64,000 bases of DNA, taken from contig NZ_FNWO01000001.1 in NCBI RefSeq assembly GCF_900108475.1, positions 186,001 to 250,000 on the forward strand. The letters are read 5' to 3'. Every line of letters starts with the position of its first letter. Position 1 is the stretch's first letter. A program made the position numbers and the translations under genes. Positions 1 to 8,649 of the stretch are shown here, in pieces. A model generated the notes under the pieces. That model was not told the DNA's origin and did no database searches. It saw nothing but the letters and a program-made list of their open reading frames with translations. This DNA is from Magnetospirillum fulvum. Its GTDB lineage: Bacteria; Pseudomonadota; Alphaproteobacteria; Rhodospirillales; Magnetospirillaceae.

Positions 1-1
1 G

Positions 2-454
2 GCGAAGGTGACCCGGTTACAGACCGGTCCGGCTCCGGCCAATCTCGGCTATTGCATGATGTTCCACGCCCAGGGCGAGCTTCAGATGGGAGAAAGCCGC
101 GAAGACGGCCTGGGCCCGCTGGTCAAGCTGCCGCTGATGCGGGGCAAGGGCGGCGTCACCACCCTGATCGACGTCGATCAGGTCGCTTGCCTGACCGCCC
201 AGGGCCATTACGCCGAAGCGAAAACCCTGGCCTTCTCCGCGTTCTGCCCCCGCTCGCTGGCCGATCTCGAACGCAGGCTCGACCCGGCGATCTTCGTGCG
301 GGTCCATCGCCGCCATCTCGTCAACATCCGCCACGTTCTCGCTGCCGAGCGCGATCACGGTCGCCTCCACCTCCGCCTGGCCGATCCGGACTCGACCCTG
401 ATCCCGGTCAGCCGCGACAAAATCGACCTGGTGCGCCGCTTGCTTGCGGTATGA
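2..454 (+). CDS. rcoM: LytTR-type DNA-binding regulator, C-terminal part (probable RcoM CO sensor)
   Basis: The reading frame is open to the left edge, so this is the C-terminal part of a longer protein. The visible residues form a LytTR DNA-binding domain: a lead strand ([19 protein letters not shown]) and the usual [12 protein letters not shown] segment near residue 100. RcoM proteins are heme-PAS/LytTR single-component CO sensors, and in known cases RcoM drives cowN. The next gene here is a CowN homologue in the same direction, which is the main reason for the name. The heme-PAS half would lie before base 1 and cannot be seen. The GTG at base 8 is probably internal and not the real start. 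Another LytTR regulator is possible. Confidence 0.7.
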   Translation, partial: AKVTRLQTGPAPANLGYCMMFHAQGELQMGESREDGLGPLVKLPLMRGKGGVTTLIDVDQVACLTAQGHYAEAKTLAFSAFCPRSLADLERRLDPAIFVRVHRRHLVNIRHVLAAERDHGRLHLRLADPDSTLIPVSRDKIDLVRRLLAV

Positions 455-593
455 TCCTGGTCGCCCGTGCAGCTTCGATGCCGTTCATGCAGATATCAAA
501 CGGTTCACGCGCAAGCACTTGTCCGCTTGGGCGCCACGATGTCACCTTAACGCAGCCCAAGGTTCGGCTTCTCCTGGTATGAAGGTACGGTCC

Positions 594-926
594 ATGACGT
601 CTTCCCCGGCTTCGCTCTCCCTGTCCCCGGATGAGTCCGCCTCTAACCCCGACCGCTATATCAGCTTTCGCGGCATCGATTTCGAAGGCAACATGCAGGT
701 GGTGTTGGGCCATCTCTATCGCCACATCGACGACCCGGCGAAGAACAACGCCCTGTGGATCCGCTTCCGCGAGCGTCTGGCCTTGGCCGAAAGCAGCGCG
801 ACCGCGACCACCGACAAGCTGCTGCTGCTCCATTCCCACGTTTACTACATGGTCGAACTGTTCGAGGACCATGACGATGACGAAGCGATGGAGGCGTTGA
901 AGAAGCTCGAGGAAGAGTGTTTCTGA
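594..926 (+). CDS. cowN: CowN, protects nitrogenase from carbon monoxide
   Basis: A 110-residue soluble protein. The segment from [14 protein letters not shown] to the acidic end KLEEECF matches the layout of CowN, a roughly 90-100 residue protein that sustains N2-dependent growth in the presence of CO by protecting the nitrogenase from CO inhibition. Typical CowN features present are the DRY-SF-GID opening, the [14 protein letters not shown] helix and the [10 protein letters not shown] tail. I chose ATG 594, which has AAGG eight bases upstream; an in-frame ATG at 579 would add five residues. It follows a LytTR regulator, consistent with CO-responsive control. The nif genes it would serve are not in this window. 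The only nitrogenase-like reductase here is the Mar type far to the right, and whether CowN protects that is unknown. Confidence 0.85.
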   Translation: MTSSPASLSLSPDESASNPDRYISFRGIDFEGNMQVVLGHLYRHIDDPAKNNALWIRFRERLALAESSATATTDKLLLLHSHVYYMVELFEDHDDDEAMEALKKLEEECF

Positions 927-935
927 CCGCGACGG

Positions 936-3020
936 TCAGGCCGGAACGGGAGGAAAGACCAGGGTAAAGGTCGAGCCCAGACCGGGCGTGCTCTCCAGCG
1001 TCACCGCTCCGCCGTGCAGATCCATCATCGTCCGCACCAAGGCAAGGCCGAGGCCGCTGCCTTCGATCTTGCGAATTTCGGTGTTGGGCACCCGCTCATA
1101 GGCGTGAAACACCGTTTCATGCAGTTCCGGCGCGATACCGATCCCGGTATCGCTGACGATCAACCGGACGGTTCCGTCGGGGTCGCAGCGGCAGGACACG
1201 GCGACCCGCCCCCCGGACGGGGTGAATTTGATCGCATTCGACAGCAGGTTGAACAGCATTTGGCGCACCGCACGCTGATCGGCGTACAGCACGGCAGAGC
1301 AGGATTCGGGGCACGTCTCGACCACCAGATCCAGTCCGTGATGCGAGGCGCGCTCGCGCACCAATCGGGTGCAAATCGCGATCTCGGCCATGATGTCGAG
1401 CGGCTGCGGGACCAGATTGTGCTTTCCCGCCTCGATCCGGGCGAGGTCGAGCAGATCGTTGATGATATCGCGCAAATGCGAGCCGCTATTGTAGATGTCG
1501 GCGACAAAATCGCGGCACAATGACGGGTCGATCGGCCCGCCCAGTTCGTCGCGGATGATCTCGGAAAACCCCAGGATCGCGTTTAAGGGGGTGCGGAGTT
1601 CGTGGCTCATCGCCGCCAGAAATTCGCTTTTGGCCCGGTTGGCGAACTCGGCCTGACGCAGCGCGTCCTGGAGCCGCCGTTCGTTGTCGATCCGCTCGGT
1701 AATGTCGTTCAAGGTCACGATCACGCTGCCGCTGCCCAGGGGGGCGCGGGTCATCGTCACCGCGCGCGAGGTGCCGTCTTGCGAGCGCAGCCGCCAGTGC
1801 GAGGGACTGCCGTCGCCGCGGTCTTCGACCGTTACCGGCCCGAGGAACGCGTCGGGAGAGCGCCCGACCAGCGCCGCCGCGTCCAACCCGGTCAGGGTCG
1901 CAAAAACCGGGTTGGCGGCAAGGATGCGGTTCTCCTCGTCGGTGATCAGCATCGCCTCGGCCGAATGGGCGAACACGGTCTGAGTCAGGCTCAGCAGCCG
2001 CACCTCGTCCTGCAAGCCGACCCGGCGCACCATCTCGCGCAGCAGCAGCCCGCCACCGACCAGCAGGCCGCCCAACGACACCGCCCCCCAGAACAGCAGG
2101 GTTCCACTGCTACGAAGCCAGATTTCGACACCGTCTCGGCGCGAAATCGCTGCCACCACCGCCAGCGGGTAATGCGACGACAGACGGAACGCGGCCACCC
2201 CGGCGTCTCCCGGCCTCGACAGGGTCAACATCCCGTGTGTGAGCCCTTGATCGACCACCTGGACCAGCGAGACCCCCCGCCCCCCTGCCAGGATCGAGCG
2301 GTCCCGATCCTCGGCGGCCAGGATCGGCTGACCGTCCAGCCGGGTCAATTGGACCGAACTGGACGGTCCCAGCCCGGCCAGCGACAGCAGCCGCATCAGG
2401 TGGGTCGGATTAAGCGCGCCGATCACGATCAGGTCGGGACCAGCGGCCAGCGCCACCGGGACGATGCTGCGGGGCGACAAATCGGGGGACATACCAAGAA
2501 TGGGGAGATAGCGCCCGGTGACGTTGCCGCCGACGTCGAGCTGGCTCGGCTCCGATGGAGCCTCGCCACCGACATCCTTCTGAAATCCGAGCCGGGCCAG
2601 ATCGACCCTTTGCCCGGTCGAGCGATTGGCGCTATCGGCCAGGACGTGGCCGTCGCGGCGGATCACCACCACCTGTCGCAGATGAGGGGCAAAGCGGAGC
2701 GAATGCTCGAACGCCTGACGCAGGGCGGATTCGGTGCCGGGATTCCGCGCCACCGATCCGATCGCGGCCAGGGAGCTTTCGGTGGATTCCAGACTGCGGG
2801 TCAGGCTTTCCTCGGCCAGGGAGGCGACCAGATGGGCACGGTCCCCCTGATGCTCGATCGCGTCGCGCAGCGACACCGCCACCGCCGCCGCGAACAGCCC
2901 CGCCACCGCCAGCCCCAGTAAACCGGCGGTCCACATCGGTTTGGACGGGCGCAGGCGCTGGCCGCCAATGGCAGTCACGGGGGACACAGGGCGGGAGGGC
3001 GGCGGCACGGGGTGTCCCAT
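936..3020 (-). CDS. Membrane-bound PAS sensor histidine kinase
   Basis: A 694-residue hybrid of sensor and kinase. A transmembrane helix lies near residues 29-50, followed by a periplasmic region of about 250 residues, a second helix near 306-328 (FWGAVSLGGLLVGGGLLL), a PAS domain near 345-445, a HisKA domain with the phospho-acceptor His in SHELRTPLNAILGFSEII, and a HATPase_c domain with N, G1 (DTGIGI) and G2 (GSGLGLAL) boxes. There is no receiver domain and no response regulator next to it. Its start lies 12 bases after the stop of an amino-acid-type periplasmic binding protein, so the two are probably co-transcribed and may form one sensory unit. It converges with cowN, with about 9 bases between the stops. 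The ligand is not predictable. Confidence 0.85.
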   Translation of the reverse strand: MGHPVPPPSRPVSPVTAIGGQRLRPSKPMWTAGLLGLAVAGLFAAAVAVSLRDAIEHQGDRAHLVASLAEESLTRSLESTESSLAAIGSVARNPGTESALRQAFEHSLRFAPHLRQVVVIRRDGHVLADSANRSTGQRVDLARLGFQKDVGGEAPSEPSQLDVGGNVTGRYLPILGMSPDLSPRSIVPVALAAGPDLIVIGALNPTHLMRLLSLAGLGPSSSVQLTRLDGQPILAAEDRDRSILAGGRGVSLVQVVDQGLTHGMLTLSRPGDAGVAAFRLSSHYPLAVVAAISRRDGVEIWLRSSGTLLFWGAVSLGGLLVGGGLLLREMVRRVGLQDEVRLLSLTQTVFAHSAEAMLITDEENRILAANPVFATLTGLDAAALVGRSPDAFLGPVTVEDRGDGSPSHWRLRSQDGTSRAVTMTRAPLGSGSVIVTLNDITERIDNERRLQDALRQAEFANRAKSEFLAAMSHELRTPLNAILGFSEIIRDELGGPIDPSLCRDFVADIYNSGSHLRDIINDLLDLARIEAGKHNLVPQPLDIMAEIAICTRLVRERASHHGLDLVVETCPESCSAVLYADQRAVRQMLFNLLSNAIKFTPSGGRVAVSCRCDPDGTVRLIVSDTGIGIAPELHETVFHAYERVPNTEIRKIEGSGLGLALVRTMMDLHGGAVTLESTPGLGSTFTLVFPPVPA

Positions 3021-3032
3021 CCCTCCTCCCCG

Positions 3033-3845
3033 CTACTTGGCCAGAATCGGTAACAGACGATGGCGCTCGGCCGCCGCGCGGAGGCGACCGTCGGCCTTGA
3101 CTGCCGCAACAAAGCGATTGACCCGCTCCAGCCAGGCTGGCTCTCCCTTGGGCAGGGCATAGGCATAAGCGGTCGGAGCGACGGGGACCGGCGGTTCGAG
3201 CAGCTTTGCCCAATCGGTCAGATCGGCCATCCGCCGCCCATAGGGATAATCGGTCATGAAGACGTCGGCACGGCCGCTTTCGACCTCGCGCTCGCGCTCC
3301 TGCAAGGCGGTCACCACGCGGACTTCGGCGTGGACCAGACGGCGGCGCATCTCGGGCTCCATATAGGTCCCTTTTTGCACCACGACGACCATTCCGGGCC
3401 GGTCGATATCGGCCCAACTATGCAAGGTCGGATGATCGCGCGAGGTGACGGCATAGATCCCGCTGATCAGCGTCGGCTGGCTGAACGCAACATGGGCGGC
3501 GCGATCGGGCCGCACGCCCACCGCATGCATCGCGATGTCGCAGGCATTCTCGGTCAGATTATCGATCAGGCGGGGAAACGAGCTTTCGATAAAGGCAACC
3601 GACACCCCCAGATCGGCGGCGAAGGCGCGGGCCATGTCGATGTCGATCCCCTCCAGCGTGCCGGTGCGGGGATTGCGATAGGTGATCGAGTAATAATCGG
3701 GCCAGATGCAGACGCGCAGAACCCCGCGCTGATGAATCGTCGCCTGACGATCGTCGGCGGCCAGGGCCGGAGCGCCGGTCGCGCCGGCAATCGCTAAGAT
3801 TGTGACTGCAAGCCCGCCCGCCCACCATCGCCGCCAAACCGACAT
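3033..3845 (-). CDS. Periplasmic solute-binding protein, family 3 (amino-acid type)
   Basis: A 270-residue SBP_bac_3 protein. A hydrophobic signal peptide (residues about 8-30) ends at ALAA, and the mature domain begins with GVLRVCIWPDYYSITYRNP, then LEGIDIDMARAFAADLGV, the classic family opening. The start at 3845 is supported by GGGAGACGG just upstream; the longer upstream frame has no signal peptide. No ABC permease or ATPase is nearby. The gene is followed closely by a histidine kinase, so it more likely presents a ligand to that sensor than serves a transporter. The WPDYYSITYRNP segment resembles binding proteins found with quinone-dependent alcohol oxidation (MxaJ-like), but I cannot assign a substrate. 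Confidence 0.75.
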   Translation of the reverse strand: MSVWRRWWAGGLAVTILAIAGATGAPALAADDRQATIHQRGVLRVCIWPDYYSITYRNPRTGTLEGIDIDMARAFAADLGVSVAFIESSFPRLIDNLTENACDIAMHAVGVRPDRAAHVAFSQPTLISGIYAVTSRDHPTLHSWADIDRPGMVVVVQKGTYMEPEMRRRLVHAEVRVVTALQEREREVESGRADVFMTDYPYGRRMADLTDWAKLLEPPVPVAPTAYAYALPKGEPAWLERVNRFVAAVKADGRLRAAAERHRLLPILAK

Positions 3846-4043
3846 CCGTCTCCCTTTCCCGACCGTTGATCGTCCCTGCCCCCAAAGCGGCGGCGCCACC
3901 GATAGTGTCATCGGCGATCTTGAGTGATTTTTCGATATCCCGCCAGCCAAGACAAGGAATACGGACAGTCCCCGATAAATCTGGACAATTTCCAAACAGG
4001 GCGCTTGACCTGCCGCCCGGCTTCGGGCGGAGTTGAAAAGACC

Positions 4044-5303
4044 ATGACCCTCCCCCATTCCTCGCTCGCCAATCTTGCCCGCGCCCTCCACCACCGCAAT
4101 TACCGGCTGTTCTTTGCTGGCCAACTGGTCTCCCTGGTTGGCACCTGGATGCAGACGGTGGCGCAATCCTGGCTGGTCTACCGCCTGACCGGTTCAGCCG
4201 AATTGCTGGGACTGATGGGCTTTGCCGCCCAGGGGCCGGTGTTTCTGCTCGCCACCCTGGGCGGCGTCGTTGCCGACCGCTTCGACCGCCACCGCATCAT
4301 GCTGATGACCCAGACCGGCGCGATGGTTCTGGCGGCGATCCTGGCGGGGCTGACCCTGACCGAGCGGGTCCAGGTCTGGGAATTGTTCATCCTGGCGGCG
4401 CTGTTGGGAGTCTCGAACGCCTTCGATATCCCGGCCCGTCAGGCCTTCATTGTCGAAATGGTCGGGCATGACGATCTGCCCAACGCGATCGCGCTGAATT
4501 CCTCGCTGTTCAACGGTGCCCGCCTGTTCGGCCCGGCGATTGCGGGTCTGTTGGTCGCGGCGGGCGGCGAAGGATGGTGTTTCGCCCTCAACGCAATCAG
4601 CTATCTGGCGGTGATCGCCGGTCTGCTGGCGATGCGACGGCAGCACAAACCACGCCCACCGAGCCAGGGCAGCGTGCTGGCCCATGTCCGCGACGGCTTT
4701 TCCTTTGTGGTGGGACACGGTCCGATCCGGGCGCTGATGCTGCTGCTCGGCATCTCCAGCCTGATGGGGATCTCCTATACCGTGCTGATGCCGATCTTCG
4801 CCGACCGCATTCTCGGCGGCGGCCCGGCCGGGCTGGGGATGCTGATGAGCGCCTCGGGCCTCGGCGCCCTTGCCGCCGCGATCCTGCTGGCGGCGCGGGG
4901 CAATTCCCAGGGACTGGAAAACTGGGTCGCCCACGGCTCGGCCGCGTTCGGCCTGATGCTGGTGCTGTTCAGCCTGTCGCCCTGGTTCTGGCTGTCCGCC
5001 GCGATCCTGGTCGGAGCCGGATTTGCCTTCATGGTCCAGATGGCCGCCACCAACACCCTGATCCAGACGATGGTGCCCGACCGCTATCGCGGCCGCACCA
5101 TGGCGCTCTATTCGATCATGTTCATCGGTATGGCCCCGTTCGGCGCGTTGTTGGCCGGGATGCTGGCGGGACGGATCGGGGCACCGCCGACGGTGGCGGT
5201 GGGCGGTCTGATCTGCGCCGCCGCCGGAATCCTGTTCCAGCGCCACCTGCCCCGCTTGCGGGCCGAGCGGCACCGCCGCGCTGGCGAGACGGACTCGGAC
5301 TGA
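4044..5303 (+). CDS. MFS exporter of the EntS/MFS_3 type
   Basis: A 419-residue, twelve-helix major facilitator. It opens with ALHHRNYRLFFAGQLVSLVGTWMQTVAQSWLVYRLTGSA, typical of the MFS_3 group (enterobactin exporter EntS and relatives). The loop 2-3 signature is present as GVVADRFDRHRIML and the central loop carries an Arg/Lys-rich stretch after helix 6. The start is ATG 4044 (frame open further upstream, but the added residues are not MFS-like). It is divergent from the binding protein across a roughly 200-base gap and convergent with the sco gene, the stops being about 5 bases apart. The substrate is unknown; siderophore or drug export is the family norm. Confidence 0.8.
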   Translation: MTLPHSSLANLARALHHRNYRLFFAGQLVSLVGTWMQTVAQSWLVYRLTGSAELLGLMGFAAQGPVFLLATLGGVVADRFDRHRIMLMTQTGAMVLAAILAGLTLTERVQVWELFILAALLGVSNAFDIPARQAFIVEMVGHDDLPNAIALNSSLFNGARLFGPAIAGLLVAAGGEGWCFALNAISYLAVIAGLLAMRRQHKPRPPSQGSVLAHVRDGFSFVVGHGPIRALMLLLGISSLMGISYTVLMPIFADRILGGGPAGLGMLMSASGLGALAAAILLAARGNSQGLENWVAHGSAAFGLMLVLFSLSPWFWLSAAILVGAGFAFMVQMAATNTLIQTMVPDRYRGRTMALYSIMFIGMAPFGALLAGMLAGRIGAPPTVAVGGLICAAAGILFQRHLPRLRAERHRRAGETDSD

Positions 5304-5308
5304 GCCCC

Positions 5309-5920
5309 CTATTCGACGGCGCGGGTCAGCGCCGCCGCCAGTTCCGCTGCGGAATGGCCGGGATCGAGGGTGGCGCGGAAGCGCCCATCGGGACCGATCA
5401 AATACAGCAGGGCCGAATGATCAATCGTATAGAGGTCGGGAGCGCTGCCCGGAACCCGGGCGGAATAGACCCGATAGCTTTGCTTCACCCTGGCAAGGTC
5501 GTCGGCGCTTCCGGTCAGGCCGACGATCGCCGGGCTGAAGGCGGCGGTGTATTGGCCCATCACCGCCGGGCTGTCGCGCTCGGGGTCGAGGGTGATGAAG
5601 ATCGGCACCAGCTTGGCGGCGGTAGCGGGAGCCAAGCGGTCGAGCGCCCCGGCCAGGACGGTCAGGGTGGTCGGGCAGACATCGGGGCAAAAGGTGTAGC
5701 CGAAGAAAACCAGCATGAAGCGGCCGCGATAATCGCGGTCGGTGACCGTTTTCCCAGCCGGATCGGTCAGGGAGAAACCGCCCTGGCCCGGGCTTGACGC
5801 GACCAGCGCCACCCCTTGGGCGATCCGGTCGGACAGGCCGGGAACCAGCGCCGCCGTCATGATCAGGACGATTGCGAGAGCGGCGGTCGCCCCCGCGACC
5901 TTGACACTCTTATTGATCAC
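5309..5920 (-). CDS. senC: SCO1/SenC-type copper chaperone
   Basis: A 203-residue membrane-anchored thioredoxin-fold protein. One N-terminal helix (AALAIVLIMTAALVPG) is followed by the SCO domain with the copper ligands CPDVCP and the distal His in YTIDHSALLYLI. SCO proteins deliver copper to the CuA site of cytochrome oxidase or act as thiol oxidoreductases. No ATG fits the full N-terminus, so I placed the start at GTG 5920, which overlaps the end of the upstream PCuAC gene by 11 bases. That overlap implies translational coupling. Oxidase genes are not present in the window. Start position is the least certain part. Confidence 0.87.
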   Translation of the reverse strand: MINKSVKVAGATAALAIVLIMTAALVPGLSDRIAQGVALVASSPGQGGFSLTDPAGKTVTDRDYRGRFMLVFFGYTFCPDVCPTTLTVLAGALDRLAPATAAKLVPIFITLDPERDSPAVMGQYTAAFSPAIVGLTGSADDLARVKQSYRVYSARVPGSAPDLYTIDHSALLYLIGPDGRFRATLDPGHSAAELAAALTRAVE

Positions 5921-6380
5921 CTTGCATCGCCCCGCGATGGCCAGAGGCCGCGGCGGGCAAGGCCGCGACTGGAACCTCGATCTGGATCGGTCCCGCCCGG
6001 TCAAAGGTCAAGGTCAGCGGCACGCGGGTCCCGGGAGCGGTCACCGCCGGGTCCAGACCGAACAGCATCACATGGTCGCCACCCGGCTTCAGTTCGGCCC
6101 GCCCTTGCTCGGGAACGGCGATCGAATCGACCTTGCGCATCCGCATCACATCGCCGTCGCGGATATGGGTGTGCAATTCGACCGAGCGGGCGACGGGTGT
6201 CGCGGCCGAAATCAGGCGGTCGGCCGGACCGCTATTGGTGATGGTGAAGAAGGCGGCTCCATTGCCCCCGGCCACCACCGGGGGGCGCAGAAAGGCATTA
6301 CCGATCTCGATCTCGGCGGCAAGGACGGGCACACCCAGAACCAGAGATCCGATCGCAACGGCACCGATGAAACGCTTCAT
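5910..6380 (-). CDS. pcuAC: Periplasmic copper chaperone PCuAC
   Basis: A 156-residue secreted protein (DUF461 family). A signal peptide ends at VPVLAA. The family copper site H(M)x10Mx21HxM is visible as HTHIRDGDVMRM followed by GGDHVMLFGL. PCuAC proteins pass Cu(I) to the CuA centre of terminal oxidases together with SCO proteins, and here the sco gene follows with an 11-base overlap. The pair therefore looks like a compact copper-delivery operon. The stretch 6381-6520 upstream is AT-rich and probably holds its promoter; I see no clear operator. Confidence 0.88.
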   Translation of the reverse strand: MKRFIGAVAIGSLVLGVPVLAAEIEIGNAFLRPPVVAGGNGAAFFTITNSGPADRLISAATPVARSVELHTHIRDGDVMRMRKVDSIAVPEQGRAELKPGGDHVMLFGLDPAVTAPGTRVPLTLTFDRAGPIQIEVPVAALPAAASGHRGAMQGDQ

Positions 6381-6520
6381 ATCGCACCTTTATTGTTCGG
6401 ACCACCCACACAGGATAACGGTTTTCCCTCCCCCTCGCATCCGTCGATGCAAGGGAAATTCAACCAAAAGAAAAATATTTTAAAGACAATGTCTTGACGA
6501 GATCCTTGTCATCCATTGTC

Positions 6521-7780
6521 TCAGGCGGGGATCGGCTTCTTGCCTCCGACCATCAACGACATCGTCGCGGCGAACAGACAGGCGACGCCCGAAAGAACGA
6601 AGGCCAGCCAGTAATCGCCGAGATCGGTTCGAATCCATCCCGCCCCGAACGCCGCCACCGCCGCCCCGATCTGGTGGGCGGCGAAAATCCAACCAAACAT
6701 CACCCCGGCCCGTTCTCGCCCGAACGATTGGGCGGCCAGCTTGACCGTCGGCGGCACGGTGGCGATCCAGTCCAGCCCGTAGAACACCGCGAACAGCCAC
6801 AGGCCGAACACGTCCGGCCCGAACGCGGCATCAAGAAAGATCAGCGAAAGCCCGCGCAGGCTGTAATACCAGAACAGCAGACGGCGCGAATCCCAGCGGT
6901 CGGACAGCCAGCCCGACAAGGTGGTGCCGACCAGATCGAACAGCCCCATCACCGCGAGCAGACCGGCGGCGCGAACCTCGGGAATGCCGTGATCGAAACA
7001 GGCCGGGATCAGATGGGTTCCGATCAGGCCGTTGGTCGACAGGCCGCAGACGAAGAATCCTCCAGCCAGCAGCCAGAAATCACGCGAACGCATCCCTTCG
7101 CCCAACGCCACGATCGCGGTCCGGGCCGGGTTGCCCCGTGGCGGAGGCGGAGGCGGTGGCTCGGTCGCCCCCACCGGCCACACCCCGAGATCGGCCGGGC
7201 GCTCTCGCATCAGCAGCCAAACCGCCGGAACCAGAATCGCCGCCGCCGCCGCGACCAGCAAAACGGCGGCGCGCCAGCCCCAATGCTGTACCGCCAGCGC
7301 CATCAGCGGCAGAAACACCAATTGCCCGGTCGCGTTGGCCGCGGACAGCACCCCCATCACCGTCCCGCGCCAGGAATCGAACCAGCGGGTGACCACCGTC
7401 GCCCCCAACACCAAGGCGATACTGCCCGACCCGGCTCCGACGACGATCCCCCACAGCAGGATCATCTGCCACGGCGCGCCCATCGCGATGGTCGCGGCGA
7501 CTCCGACCGCCAGCACGGAGAGGGCCACCGCCATCGTCCGCCGCACCCCGAACCGGTCCATCAGAGCGGCGGCAAACGGGGCCATCAGCCCATACAGGAC
7601 CAGATTGACCGAAATCGCGACCGAGATCGTGGCCCGGCTCCAACCGAATTCGGTTTCGAGCGGCACCATCATCACGCCCGGCGCGGAGCGGATTCCCGCC
7701 GCGACCAGCAGGGTGACGAAGGTGATCCCGGCGGCGATCCAGCCATAGTGGAGTCGGGGAACGAGCGGTGGCGACGACAT
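6521..7780 (-). CDS. MFS transporter (monocarboxylate/oxalate-formate type)
   Basis: A 419-residue twelve-helix transporter. The N-terminus LHYGWIAAGITFVTLLVAAGIRSAPGVMMVPLETEFGWSRA-type segment is characteristic of the monocarboxylate porter/OxlT branch of MFS. I chose ATG 7780, preceded by GAGG; the upstream extension in frame crosses the divergent promoter. It is transcribed away from a TetR-type regulator, and the 110-base gap contains an inverted repeat, so repression by that regulator is likely. A proline-rich loop (PPPPPP) sits in the centre between helices 6 and 7. Substrate is unknown, probably a small organic acid or a toxic compound. Confidence 0.78.
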   Translation of the reverse strand: MSSPPLVPRLHYGWIAAGITFVTLLVAAGIRSAPGVMMVPLETEFGWSRATISVAISVNLVLYGLMAPFAAALMDRFGVRRTMAVALSVLAVGVAATIAMGAPWQMILLWGIVVGAGSGSIALVLGATVVTRWFDSWRGTVMGVLSAANATGQLVFLPLMALAVQHWGWRAAVLLVAAAAAILVPAVWLLMRERPADLGVWPVGATEPPPPPPPRGNPARTAIVALGEGMRSRDFWLLAGGFFVCGLSTNGLIGTHLIPACFDHGIPEVRAAGLLAVMGLFDLVGTTLSGWLSDRWDSRRLLFWYYSLRGLSLIFLDAAFGPDVFGLWLFAVFYGLDWIATVPPTVKLAAQSFGRERAGVMFGWIFAAHQIGAAVAAFGAGWIRTDLGDYWLAFVLSGVACLFAATMSLMVGGKKPIPA

Positions 7781-7835
7781 GAAGACCTCGGGGGCGGCAG
7801 GAGACCGGGCGCAAGATGAGACAGGTCGGTCTACT

Positions 7836-7855
7836 CCTTGCACGGTTACACAAGG
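7836..7855. promoter_or_regulatory. Candidate TetR operator between the divergent MFS and tetR genes
   Basis: Inverted repeat CCTTG-N10-CAAGG in the middle of the divergent intergenic region, 56 bases from the MFS start and 38 bases from the TetR start. TetR-family repressors often bind such symmetric sites in divergent promoters. The arms are only five bases, so this could be chance. Confidence 0.35.
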
Positions 7856-7892
7856 GTTCCTATCATTGTCAACCGATGTCACGACCGGACAC

Positions 7893-8519
7893 ATGATGAA
7901 CAGCGAAAAACCGTCTTCCTCCGATTGCCCCGGCAAACCCTGCGCCCGCGACCGCATCCTGGCTGCGGCGGCAGAGTTGTTTTATCGGGAAGGAATTCGC
8001 GCCGTTGGCATCGAGGCGGTCATCGAAAAGGCGGGCGTTGCAAAGATGAGCCTCTACCGCTCGTTCCCGTCAAAGGACGATCTTGTCGCGGCGTTCTTAG
8101 CCGACCGCAACCGGCGCTATTGGCTGTGGTGGGACGATGTGATCGCCGCCAGCCGGGGCAATCCACGCGCCCAATTGCACGATTTGTTTGCCGCGCTGGC
8201 ACAGCGGGTGTCCAGCCCGGATTATCGCGGCTGCGCCTTCGTCAACACCGCAATCGAGTTCCCCGATCCCCTCCATCCCGGCCATGCCGTCGCTCTCGAT
8301 AACAAGCGCGAACTGCGCCACCGCCTCACCCTGCTGACCTCCGCTTTGGGCATTGCCTCGGCACAGACTCTGGCCGACCAGCTGATGCTGCTGATGGAGG
8401 GAGCCTATTGCCTGGGCAATACCCTGACCCGTGACGACAACCCCGTCGCCGCGCTCGTTGCCGCCGCCGACGCGCTGATCGCCGCCGCCCAAGCCGCCAC
8501 GCCCCAAACAGCAGGCTGA
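7893..8519 (+). CDS. TetR/AcrR-family transcriptional regulator
   Basis: A 208-residue regulator. The N-terminal helix-turn-helix is clear: RDRILAAAAELFYREGIRAVGIE, then KAGVAKMSLYRSFPSKDDLVAAFL. The C-terminal half contains the segment DYRGCAFVNTAIEFPDP, seen in a common proteobacterial TetR subgroup whose members are usually divergent from transporters. Two adjacent ATG codons (7893, 7896) could start it. A short Cys-containing N-terminal arm (SSDCPGKPC) precedes the HTH. It probably controls the divergent MFS gene. The ligand is unknown. Confidence 0.85.
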   Translation: MMNSEKPSSSDCPGKPCARDRILAAAAELFYREGIRAVGIEAVIEKAGVAKMSLYRSFPSKDDLVAAFLADRNRRYWLWWDDVIAASRGNPRAQLHDLFAALAQRVSSPDYRGCAFVNTAIEFPDPLHPGHAVALDNKRELRHRLTLLTSALGIASAQTLADQLMLLMEGAYCLGNTLTRDDNPVAALVAAADALIAAAQAATPQTAG

Positions 8520-8649
8520 GTCCTATTCCTCTTCCGTCCGGTCTCGCCCGCACAAAGTACGGGGGGAGAACTTATGCCTATATATATATGGCCTATGATC
8601 TGGTATCATCCAAAAGTAAGATGCTGCCTTGCCGATGGGGAGGACGAGG

